DNA of 14,977 nt from Ilumatobacteraceae bacterium. GTDB taxonomy: Bacteria > Actinomycetota > Acidimicrobiia > Acidimicrobiales > Ilumatobacteraceae. The notes under the pieces are model-generated. The model saw only the letters and a list, made by a program, of their open reading frames with translations. It ran no database searches and was not told the DNA's origin. Location: contig JANQZQ010000106.1 in the NCBI GenBank assembly GCA_030728545.1, positions 1 to 14,977 of the forward strand. The letters run 5' to 3'. Of this stretch, positions 7,642 through 13,808 are shown piece by piece (the first letter of the stretch is position 1; each line of letters begins with the position of its first letter). The position numbers and the translations under genes are program-made.

Positions 7642-8877
7642 GCGTGCGACTTTGGCCAGAGCAGACATCAGGGAGAAGTAATCCAGTCGTTGTGGCTGCG
7701 GGGAGTATTTGGTGAGTGCAACGAAGCCATAGCCGAGTGCTTGCTCGGTCGCCGTAATCTGCGCGGTGATGGCATGGGGAATTTTGGGAAACATCGACTG
7801 CAAGATTGAGTCAGCGCTACGGGTGAACTTTTGCAACTCACTTCGCGTAGCCGAACGATGCCGTGATGCAATGATGCACTCGAGGCGAAAATCCAGGCGA
7901 GCGCGTCGCGCAGGCATCATCCCGAAATACCAACTGTCGGTAAAGCCGAAGTCCCCACGGTTGTCCGTGAGCGCTGCAAACTTGGCGCGTGAGCTCTGGC
8001 CGTAGTCGAGCACCAAGACTGCGTTGATTGCTTCATCGAGCATGGTTTCTTTGTCTGGCCAGAGTTGATAGATCGCGCTCGTTGAGAATCCGGCACGGCG
8101 GGCGATGCGCGTGACGGTGGCGTTTTTGAAACCCACTCGCGCTACCACCCGTTTGGCGCTGGTGAGCAGGTCGTCGCGCACAGGGTTGCCAGTGTTGATT
8201 GGCTCGGGCGCAATATCGCCGCGGGGTGCGGTGAACTGCTGGGGTGTGGCGCGTGCAGCAGCGGTGCGCAGCGAGGTGAGGGTGGCGCCCCAGCCAGGGT
8301 TGGTGCTCGAGATGAACGAGCGAAAGATCGTGCCTAAGCCTGCAGATGCGCCGACCATGATGACGGCTCCAGCAAGTGGGTCGGTGCGGTCGTTGAGGCC
8401 TAAGTCATCCATGGTGGCAACAATCGCTGGGGTGATGACTTCGCTCAAAGTGTCGTTGCGTTGGGCGACCACCAAAAACTCTGCACCGAGCCGCAAGAGG
8501 GGAGTCGGCTTTTCAACTGCACGCGTAACGGGATGTTGCAGCGGCAGTGTGCCCTGCACATAGCCGACTACGTCGCGCAGATGCTGCAAGAACGGCACGC
8601 AAACACGGTGTTGCCACAAGGCAATGAGCATCTCGTCGGCGTTTTCATAGCGGCTGTACAACGCACCAGTGGTTAAGCCGGCTGCTTTTGCTACCCGGCC
8701 TGACTGCAGATTGTCTAAACCAACCTCGATGGTTTCAGCCACCATGGCATCGAGCAACTTCTCAGCATTTTGTTGCTGAGTTTTAGTTCGTTGTCGCTTG
8801 CGCATCGGCGATTTGGGTGCAGGGCGAGCCTGCTGCTTGGTGCGGCCTGCGCGAGATGCTCGGGTGCGCTCAACCAT
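7633..8877 (-). CDS. Tandem TetR-family regulator with two DNA-binding domains
   Basis: 414 residues, about twice a normal TetR protein. After a basic leader (residues 1-36, rich in K and R) comes a first TetR helix-turn-helix domain (about 36-90; VAKAAGLTTGALYSRYENAD) and a helical ligand-domain-like stretch. A second complete TetR DNA-binding domain follows (about 232-285; RIARRAGFSTSAIYQLWPDK) with its own C-terminal helical region. The frame is continuous, so this is a genuine fusion or duplication, not two adjacent genes. The start is 2 nt after the stop of the decarboxylase gene, with a GGA about 8 nt upstream; a second Met at residue 25 is an alternative. It likely regulates its own operon. 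Ligand and operator are unknown; a nearby AT-rich palindrome (10213-10228) is a candidate site. Confidence 0.88.
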   Translation of the reverse strand: MVERTRASRAGRTKQQARPAPKSPMRKRQRTKTQQQNAEKLLDAMVAETIEVGLDNLQSGRVAKAAGLTTGALYSRYENADEMLIALWQHRVCVPFLQHLRDVVGYVQGTLPLQHPVTRAVEKPTPLLRLGAEFLVVAQRNDTLSEVITPAIVATMDDLGLNDRTDPLAGAVIMVGASAGLGTIFRSFISSTNPGWGATLTSLRTAAARATPQQFTAPRGDIAPEPINTGNPVRDDLLTSAKRVVARVGFKNATVTRIARRAGFSTSAIYQLWPDKETMLDEAINAVLVLDYGQSSRAKFAALTDNRGDFGFTDSWYFGMMPARRARLDFRLECIIASRHRSATRSELQKFTRSADSILQSMFPKIPHAITAQITATEQALGYGFVALTKYSPQPQRLDYFSLMSALAKVARLA

Positions 8878-8879
8878 GG

Positions 8880-10187
8880 CTATTCCAGCGTGCCATACGT
8901 GCCTGCACTACTAGCACTGCCTGCACCCGTGGCACTGCCTGCACCGCTTACGCCCTCCAACGTGGCGGCCAAGTCAGCCAGAAACTCGTGATGCGTCTGA
9001 GCGTGAATCGCATTGACGGTGAGGTGAATCGACGGCGGGGGAGCCTGGCGATCGACATACCAACCGCGCGCTGCCAGCCCATCGGCCACCGCGTAGATAT
9101 TGAGCTCAGGCGTCGCTGCGCCAAACGACAACAACGTTGCATCGGGCGTGGCACGTAGCACCAAGCGAGAGTCGGCATTGATGGCTGCTGCGATAGCGAG
9201 TGTGGTGTCGCGGGCACTGCGCGTGAGTGCTTCGTAGCCGTCGTCACCAAGATGATGCAACACCGCCCACGCCGCAGCAATTGGTCCGCCCGATTTGGTG
9301 CCGAGCGCCCCCGACGAGCCATACATGCCGCCGAGCCAGTTATCGGTAACAAAACCCTGATGCGAACGCAACTCAGCGTTGCGATACATAATCACCGATG
9401 CACCTTTGGCGGTGTAACCAAATTTGTGTAGATCCACACTCATCGACGTAACACCATCCACGACAAAGTTCCACGCTGGCAGTGGCACGCCGAGTCGCTG
9501 TAGATAGGGAAGCGTGACACCACCCATGCAGGCATCCACGTGGCAGTTCACACCTCGCTCAGCCGCGATGGCAGCAATATCGGCAACTGGGTCGACCACA
9601 CCTTGGGGGTATTGCGGGGCGGAGGCCACGAACAAAATGGTGTTGGCGTCGCTTGCCTTGGCCATGGCCTGAGGGTCAGCATGCCAGGTCTCGCTGCATA
9701 CGGGAACGAGGCGTAGCTCTACATCGAAATAGGCGGCTGCTTTGTGAAACGCCGCGTGGGCCGAGGTGGGCAGCACCATGTTGGGTTGGGTGATCCCGGC
9801 TGCACGAAACTGGCCACGCGCCGATTTGACCGCCATCAAAATGCTCTCGGTGCCTCCGCTAGTGAAGAACCCGCGGGCCGACTCGGGCGCTGCTAGCCAG
9901 CGGCTGGCGATGGCCAGCACATCGCTCTGCATCGCGCGCAGCGAAGGAAAGGCCTCCACATTGAGTGCATTTTCACCAGAGAAGCGTCGGTAAGCCTCGG
10001 TGGCCAATTCGTGGGCTGCGGGGGTCGCCAGGTAGGCGAGTGAGAACGCGCGGCCTTCTTTCCACCGCACGTCGGTGGCGCGCAGAGCTTCGAGGCGTTC
10101 CAGCGTTTCGTCGGTGGACCACCCGTGGGCAGGCAACTCCGGGGCATTCGGCAGGGCACCGCGACGAGATGATGCTGGAATCCCCAT
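8880..10187 (-). CDS. PLP-dependent decarboxylase/lyase, sphingosine-1-phosphate lyase-like
   Basis: 435-residue fold-type I PLP enzyme of the group II decarboxylase family. TSGGTES (109-115) binds the cofactor phosphate, H144 in SAHAAFHKAA should stack on the ring, D218 in HVDACMGG contacts the pyridine nitrogen, and K255 in SVDLHKFGYTAKGASVIMYR is the Schiff-base lysine. That last block, with HK-GY--KG-SV--YR, is the one seen in sphingosine-1-phosphate lyases (Dpl1 and bacterial relatives). This favours a lyase of phosphorylated long-chain amino alcohols over a glutamate or tyrosine decarboxylase, but substrate cannot be read from sequence. No membrane anchor is present, unlike eukaryotic enzymes. 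The start has a strong AAGAAGGAG 9 nt upstream (10197-10205). The C-terminus ends in a low-complexity Gly/Ala/Ser repeat. It is probably transcribed with the tandem TetR gene, 2 nt downstream. Confidence 0.88.
   Translation of the reverse strand: MGIPASSRRGALPNAPELPAHGWSTDETLERLEALRATDVRWKEGRAFSLAYLATPAAHELATEAYRRFSGENALNVEAFPSLRAMQSDVLAIASRWLAAPESARGFFTSGGTESILMAVKSARGQFRAAGITQPNMVLPTSAHAAFHKAAAYFDVELRLVPVCSETWHADPQAMAKASDANTILFVASAPQYPQGVVDPVADIAAIAAERGVNCHVDACMGGVTLPYLQRLGVPLPAWNFVVDGVTSMSVDLHKFGYTAKGASVIMYRNAELRSHQGFVTDNWLGGMYGSSGALGTKSGGPIAAAWAVLHHLGDDGYEALTRSARDTTLAIAAAINADSRLVLRATPDATLLSFGAATPELNIYAVADGLAARGWYVDRQAPPPSIHLTVNAIHAQTHHEFLADLAATLEGVSGAGSATGAGSASSAGTYGTLE
8900..8945 (-). 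repeat. 18-bp-period direct repeat in the lyase C-terminus
   Basis: GCACTGCCTGCACC occurs at 8914-8927 and again at 8932-8945, 18 bp apart, with a shorter partial copy near 8900-8908. In protein it gives repeated GAGSAx hexapeptides in the last 20 or so residues of the lyase. It is probably a small replication-slippage expansion in an unconstrained tail. Confidence 0.7.
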
Positions 10188-10196
10188 TGGTTATTG

Positions 10197-10228
10197 CTCC
10201 TTCTTAACTTTACATAACTATGATTATG
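10197..10228 (-). promoter_or_regulatory. Shine-Dalgarno and AT-rich imperfect palindrome before the lyase gene
   Basis: AAGAAGGAG (complement of 10197-10205) is a near-perfect ribosome binding site 9 nt before the lyase ATG. Just upstream, CATAACTATGATTATG at 10213-10228 forms CATAA-N6-TTATG, overlapping the stop codon of the zinc-finger gene. It is conspicuously AT-rich for this region and includes a CATAAT hexamer on the minus strand resembling a -10 element, though no good -35 was found. It could be an internal promoter with an operator for the tandem TetR protein. Confidence 0.4.
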
Positions 10229-10589
10229 GGCGGTGACTAGGACGTAGCGGTTCAGCCACTACGGGCTTGGCGGCTTCTAACAACCATTTCAATGCTGCAC
10301 GGTAGTCGCGAGTTGTTGGGTCGATGGCCGGGTCTAGGTCGCGCTCAACATCCGCAATGGCGCACTTTAGAACAAAGATCTGATCACGAATGGCGTTGAG
10401 TTCACCACGGGTCATTACGAGTTCGTTTTCGTTGAGTGCCAATTCGCTGGCCCGTTGGCGAGCCACCCAGTCCCATTGGCGACACGCCTGTGAGCAAAAA
10501 CGTCGCGGACGACCTACCCCGTCGCGGGTGGGCAGCGGGGTGCGACACCACTCGCAGCGTGGCCGGTCTACTTTGCTTGATTTCGTCAT
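10224..10589 (-). CDS. Small four-cysteine zinc-finger/coiled-coil protein
   Basis: 121 residues. The N-terminal half carries CEWC (C12, C15) and FCSQAC (C32, C36), a CxxC-x16-CxxxC arrangement that would bind one zinc, with basic residues around it (GRPRRFC). From about residue 45 to 90 a charged, heptad-like helix suggests a coiled coil (NENELVMTRGELNAIRDQIFVLK), and the tail has an YRAALKWLLEAAKP helix. It resembles a small family common in actinobacteria whose function I cannot name; a nucleic-acid-binding role is a guess from the zinc finger. It lies divergent to the aldolase-like gene and 36 nt upstream of the lyase start, so it probably heads the lyase/TetR operon. A perfect palindrome covers its start codon. 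Confidence 0.75.
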   Translation of the reverse strand: MTKSSKVDRPRCEWCRTPLPTRDGVGRPRRFCSQACRQWDWVARQRASELALNENELVMTRGELNAIRDQIFVLKCAIADVERDLDPAIDPTTRDYRAALKWLLEAAKPVVAEPLRPSHRP

Positions 10590-10596
10590 GACGAAA
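10581..10596. promoter_or_regulatory. 16-bp perfect palindrome over the start codon of the zinc-finger gene
   Basis: TTTCGTCATGACGAAA is a perfect inverted repeat with no spacer. It contains the ATG of the minus-strand zinc-finger gene (10587-10589) and lies in the short divergent region shared with the aldolase-like gene. A TAAGAT hexamer on the minus strand (10609-10614) could be the -10, which would put the palindrome just downstream of the transcription start, a usual repressor position. Part of the sequence is constrained by coding for Met-Thr-Lys. Confidence 0.4.
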
Positions 10597-10625
10597 CCCC
10601 CGCTACGAATCTTAGGATGATGAGC

Positions 10626-11720
10626 ATGGCTGGCGCATCTTTGTCGTCAGGGTCGATGCCCACGGCGCCAGCGAAGTTGTTTGCCTCTGACAACGTGGCT
10701 GGCGCCCACCCCGCGGTGCTTGAGGCCATGGTGGCGGCCAATAGCGGTCATGCACTCTCCTACGGCACCGATGTGCACACTCAACGCGCTGAGCAAGCGT
10801 TCAGCGAATTGTTTGGTCGTGATGTGCGCACCTTGTTTGTGTATGGCGGCACGGGTGCAAATGTGTTGGCTCTCGCTTCGCTGCTGCAGCCAGCCGAGTC
10901 GGTCATCTGCACCGACTGGGCACACATTCACGTTGACGAAACCGGAGCACCCGAGAAGATACTCGGCGCCAAGTTGTTAGATCTCCCCTGCTCAGATGCC
11001 AAGCTCACACCCGATCAAGTGCGTTCAGCGGCCCGTGCTCGTGGCAACCCGCATCATGCTCAACCAGGCGTGGTCTCGCTCACCCAGCCCACTGAACTTG
11101 GCACGCTCTACAGCGCCAGAGAAGTGCGAGCAATCTGTGATGTCGCCCATGAGTTGGGTTTGGTGGTGCATATGGATGCTGCGCGCATCGGTAACGCCAC
11201 GGCAGCGTTGGGTGGCAGTCGCGAGGCGCTGCGGGCATTCACTGTTGACGCGGGTGTCGACGTGTTGTCGTTCGGTGGCACAAAAGCGGGCATTGTGTTT
11301 GGCGAGGCCGTGGTGTGGTTCAACCCGCAACACGCTGCCCGAGCGCAGTATCTGCGTAAAAATGTCACGCAATTGCACTCCAAGATGCGTTTCATTTCTG
11401 CTCAATATTCGGCGCTCTTGGTCAACGATCTGTTCATCGAGCTCGGAGCCTCGGCCAATGCGGCAGCCCTCACGTTGTTTGAAGCAACCAAACACCACGT
11501 GTCGCTCGGGCTCACGACTCCCCCAGCGGTCAACAGCATGTTTCCGACCCTCGTTGACCCAGTCAAGACCCGCCTGCAGGAGTGGTCATTTTTCTGGGAT
11601 TGGGATCAAGATGCCCACCAGGTGCGCTGGATGACCGCCTGGGACATCTCAGCTGAGGATGTAACGCAGTTTGCCTCAGGTGTTGCTGCAGCCCTGGAGA
11701 GTCCGAATAGGTCCGAATAG
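10626..11720 (+). CDS. Threonine aldolase family PLP enzyme (beta-eliminating lyase family)
   Basis: 364-residue fold-type I PLP enzyme resembling low-specificity L-threonine aldolase (LtaE), which splits L-threonine or allo-threonine into glycine and acetaldehyde. Landmarks are the N-terminal FASDNVAGAHPAVLEAM, YGGTGANVLAL for phosphate binding, HMDAARIGNA with D184, and the Schiff-base lysine K220 in LSFGGTKAG. In-frame ATGs also occur at 10617 and 10620, but 10626 has AGGA (10614-10617) at a proper distance and is preferred. The last codons and stop lie inside a 10-bp tandem duplication, giving the ending SPNRSE. It is divergent from the zinc-finger/lyase operon. Other members of this family act on different beta-hydroxy amino acids, so the substrate is probable, not certain. 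Confidence 0.88.
   Translation: MAGASLSSGSMPTAPAKLFASDNVAGAHPAVLEAMVAANSGHALSYGTDVHTQRAEQAFSELFGRDVRTLFVYGGTGANVLALASLLQPAESVICTDWAHIHVDETGAPEKILGAKLLDLPCSDAKLTPDQVRSAARARGNPHHAQPGVVSLTQPTELGTLYSAREVRAICDVAHELGLVVHMDAARIGNATAALGGSREALRAFTVDAGVDVLSFGGTKAGIVFGEAVVWFNPQHAARAQYLRKNVTQLHSKMRFISAQYSALLVNDLFIELGASANAAALTLFEATKHHVSLGLTTPPAVNSMFPTLVDPVKTRLQEWSFFWDWDQDAHQVRWMTAWDISAEDVTQFASGVAAALESPNRSE
11701..11720 (+). repeat. 10-bp tandem duplication spanning the aldolase stop codon
   Basis: GTCCGAATAG is repeated twice without a gap. The gene reads the first copy in one frame (AGT CCG AAT AGG) and the second in another (TCC GAA TAG), so the second copy supplies the stop. With one copy the frame would continue about 11 codons further, to a TAA near 11755. 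Confidence 0.9.
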
Positions 11721-11731
11721 GCCCAAAGAGC

Positions 11732-11745
11732 CCGGCTCAGGCCGG
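11732..11745 (+). terminator. Weak hairpin after the aldolase-like gene
   Basis: CCGGC-TCAG-GCCGG forms a 5-bp GC stem with a 4-nt loop, 11 nt after the stop. No T-run follows. It may be a weak terminator or transcript-end protector ahead of the whiB promoter. Confidence 0.3.
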
Positions 11746-11757
11746 CGTAGCGGCTAA

Positions 11758-11820
11758 TTGACTGGTCGGTTAGTTCTGGTCTAGCCTGCCCCGTAAGCGG
11801 GTCAGCCCGCTGACAAGGAG
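11758..11820 (+). promoter_or_regulatory. whiB promoter, 5' hairpin and Shine-Dalgarno
   Basis: TTGACT (11758-11763), an 18-bp spacer and TAGCCT (11782-11787) fit a housekeeping sigma promoter, with transcription expected to start near 11794. Right at the predicted 5' end, AGCGGG-TCAG-CCCGCT (11796-11811) forms a perfect 6-bp hairpin. It is followed by AAGGAG (11815-11820), 5 nt before the whiB ATG. The hairpin could stabilise the transcript or affect ribosome access. Confidence 0.55.
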
Positions 11821-11825
11821 CCAAG

Positions 11826-12116
11826 ATGTCCACACTTGATTTCAAGTTTCGCGCCGAAACTAACGACGACTGGATGGAACTCGGCTCGTGTCGTGGGCTC
11901 TCGGATATCTTCTTTGCTCCGCTGGCTGAGCGCCCTCAGACTCGCCATCGTCGTGAAGAGAAGGCTCGTACAGTGTGTTTGCAATGTCCGGTGCTCGAAA
12001 CCTGTCGCGAGTTCGCGCGTGCGCATCGCGAATATGGTTTTTGGGGTGGCGAAAGCGAAGAAGAGCGCCATCAGGCCGGGTATCGCTTGATTGCACCCAT
12101 TGGAGTGCGCGCCTAA
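11826..12116 (+). CDS. WhiB family iron-sulfur transcription regulator
   Basis: 96-residue WhiB-like protein of actinobacteria. The four cluster-binding cysteines are C22, C51, C54 and C60 (C-x28-C-x2-C-x5-C), followed by the GFWGGESEEER turn and basic tail that bind DNA or the sigma factor. WhiB proteins hold a [4Fe-4S] cluster, respond to redox or nitric oxide, and act with the main sigma factor. The motif set is complete and nothing is missing. Which WhiB subgroup it belongs to cannot be fixed by eye; it lacks the AT-hook of WhiB7. It has its own promoter and a strong AAGGAG. The kinase-like gene starts about 31 nt after its stop and may be co-transcribed. Confidence 0.96.
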   Translation: MSTLDFKFRAETNDDWMELGSCRGLSDIFFAPLAERPQTRHRREEKARTVCLQCPVLETCREFARAHREYGFWGGESEEERHQAGYRLIAPIGVRA

Positions 12117-12147
12117 GCCGCAAGTTCTCGCTGCAGGGCTGGTCGCA

Positions 12148-13233
12148 ATGACCACCAACCCTCAGCTGCACCCATTAATCGGCGACGCTGAGCACATCGT
12201 GCGTGAAGCCTGGGCCGATTACGCGCGTCAAGCTGCGGACGCCCGCAGCATCGCCGCGCTGCACGAGATGAGCGCCCACGTTTCGACGAATCGCGTATTT
12301 CAGATTCACTTCACCGACACCAGCACGCTGGTGGCCAAGGTGTCGTCGTATGGCTCGTATTTTTTGTTTGCCGAAGACCACGACCGCCTAGCACGCTGCA
12401 GTTCGTTGCTTCGACACGGTAGATGGGCGGGTTTCTTGGCCGACATGTTGACCCTCGAGAAGCGCCCATACACCTGGTACGACGGTCGACGCTGGTGTGC
12501 GTTCTATGGCGAGGTGCAACGCGCTGAGTCACTCCCCCGCGTATTGTCGAGCGCCGATGTCGGCGCTTTGGCGCGCGAGATTGCCCGGTTTCATCATGCG
12601 TGCCAAGAAATATCGAGTGCCTTGCCGAGCGTGTCCAACTCAGTCAAGGGTGACGCCATCCACTTGCTGGATCAACTCACGAACCCTTTTGCCTCACGCA
12701 ACTTTGATCTGCCGTCTGAAGACATCGGGGTGCTGGTGCGATTCACTCACGAGTTGCTAGTGCATCTCGAAGCCGTGCATTATGACGAATGGGACAAGAT
12801 TCCCATCCTGGTCGACTGGAACCTCGGCAACTTCAGTGTGGTGCGTGACAACGGAGAACTCCGATTGTTTTCGCGATGGGACTACGACTGGTTTCGTGTC
12901 GAGTCGCGCCTCTTGGATTTCTACTTCTTATCGCGGGTGTCGTCGAGCACGGGTGATCGCACCTCGTTCACCTATTCGCCACACACGTTGACCGAACCAC
13001 GATTCTTGAACTTCATTCGTGAGTACCACGCCATCAACCCACTCAGCCGTCGTGACGTGGAGTTTTTGCCGTACGCGTATCGAATCTTCATCCTCAACTA
13101 TGTGATTCGCGAAGGGGCCCGTTTCTTTCGCGCCGACTTGTGCTCGCAGTTTCGTCGCGACGCAGCCCGGCAGTATTTGGATGCTTCAACTCGGCTTGAC
13201 TTGCAACCCCTGTTGGAAATCGTCAACGCCTAG
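12148..13233 (+). CDS. APH-fold phosphotransferase-like protein
   Basis: 361 residues with features of the aminoglycoside-phosphotransferase/choline-kinase fold. An N-terminal lobe with strands (VFQIHF...TLVAKVSSYGSYFLF) is followed by a helical C-lobe. The catalytic loop reads LVDWNLGN, giving D223 and N228 in the expected D-x4-N spacing, and the metal-binding segment reads WDYDW (D245, D247) followed by a family-like VESRLLDFYFL helix. The usual HxD histidine is leucine, so activity is plausible but not assured. The phosphate acceptor is unknown and there is no specific reason to call it antibiotic resistance. The start at 12148 was preferred because the frame's earlier ATG (12091) lies inside whiB; an AGGG 9 nt upstream is a modest ribosome site. 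Confidence 0.7.
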   Translation: MTTNPQLHPLIGDAEHIVREAWADYARQAADARSIAALHEMSAHVSTNRVFQIHFTDTSTLVAKVSSYGSYFLFAEDHDRLARCSSLLRHGRWAGFLADMLTLEKRPYTWYDGRRWCAFYGEVQRAESLPRVLSSADVGALAREIARFHHACQEISSALPSVSNSVKGDAIHLLDQLTNPFASRNFDLPSEDIGVLVRFTHELLVHLEAVHYDEWDKIPILVDWNLGNFSVVRDNGELRLFSRWDYDWFRVESRLLDFYFLSRVSSSTGDRTSFTYSPHTLTEPRFLNFIREYHAINPLSRRDVEFLPYAYRIFILNYVIREGARFFRADLCSQFRRDAARQYLDASTRLDLQPLLEIVNA

Positions 13234-13248
13234 GGCCGGTCAACAGCT

Positions 13249-13267
13249 GGCTGAGCGGGGCTCAGTC
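13249..13267. terminator. Hairpin between convergent genes
   Basis: CTGAGC-GGG-GCTCAG (13251-13265) is a perfect 6-bp stem, extended by a G-U and a G-C pair to 13249-13267. It lies between the ends of the kinase-like and gamma-CA genes and contains the latter's stop codon. It could serve as a bidirectional terminator, although no T-tract is present. Confidence 0.4.
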
Positions 13268-13780
13268 GATGCGACGTAGCTCGCGTCGGAATCGCTCAGT
13301 GCGCTGCACGTAGTTGTTGGCGCCAAACACGATGTCTTGTGATCGGGCGCGGTTTTCTTTGATGATGGCTGGGCTGCCCACGGCCAGCGCGTTAGCGGGC
13401 ACCAAGGTGTCGTTGAGCACCACTGAGTTGGCTCATACTATCGCACCACTGCAGATGCGAGCTCGGTGCAAAACAATGGCCCCAGAACTCACCTGGGCGC
13501 TGTCTTCGATGATGCATGCTTCAAGGTGCGCCAGATGCCCGATCAAACAATCATTGCCAACAGTGGTCGGCCATTCCAGGGTGGTGTGCACGACGGTTCC
13601 ATCTTGAATGCTGGTGCGGGCTCCAATGCGAATCTCGCCGTCATCACCGCGCAATACGGCGGTGGGCCACACACTTGATTGTGGGCCGATAAAAACCGAG
13701 CCAATGATGACCGCGTCGGGGTGAATAAAAGCCGTGGTATCGATGGTGGGCTCCTGTGAGCCAAGTGCGTAGATGGGCAT
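13262..13780 (-). pseudogene. Gamma-carbonic anhydrase/YrdA-family protein split by an in-frame TGA
   Basis: From the ATG at 13780 the frame encodes a left-handed beta-helix protein of the gamma-CA/YrdA family: hexapeptide repeats, VLRGDDGEIRIG with R44 and D46, a metal-ligand H65 in GTVVHTT, and GHLAHLE (H82, H85). Codon 116 (13433-13435) is TGA. After it, in the same frame, the family sequence resumes (ANSVVLNDTLVPANALAVGSPAI) with the usual C-terminal helix (YVQRTERFRRELRRID) and a normal stop at 13262-13264. Total 172 codons is the usual length. Family members normally have Gly at the interrupted position (GAIVGA), so one GGA-to-TGA change explains it. The first 115 residues alone lack the last helix turns and the C-terminal helix. 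It may be a recent pseudogene, a strain variant or a base-call error. Convergent with the kinase-like gene and divergent from the next gene. Confidence 0.82.
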
Positions 13781-13808
13781 GAAATAGTTCTACTAGCGTG
13801 GTCTGCTC

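Noticed and set aside
10996..11634. Plus-strand open frame of 212 codons inside the aldolase-like gene
   Set aside because: Shadow frame of a clear PLP enzyme, with no domain of its own.
12091..12147. Earlier ATG for the kinase-like gene inside whiB
   Set aside because: It would overlap the whiB 3' end by 26 nt and add residues without family character; 12148 has a modest AGGG upstream.
13262..13780. Selenocysteine or recoded UGA in the gamma-CA gene
   Set aside because: Several genes here (argC, argB, argD, argF) end in TGA, so the code is standard. No convincing SECIS-like hairpin follows the TGA, and Gly rather than Cys is expected at the position.
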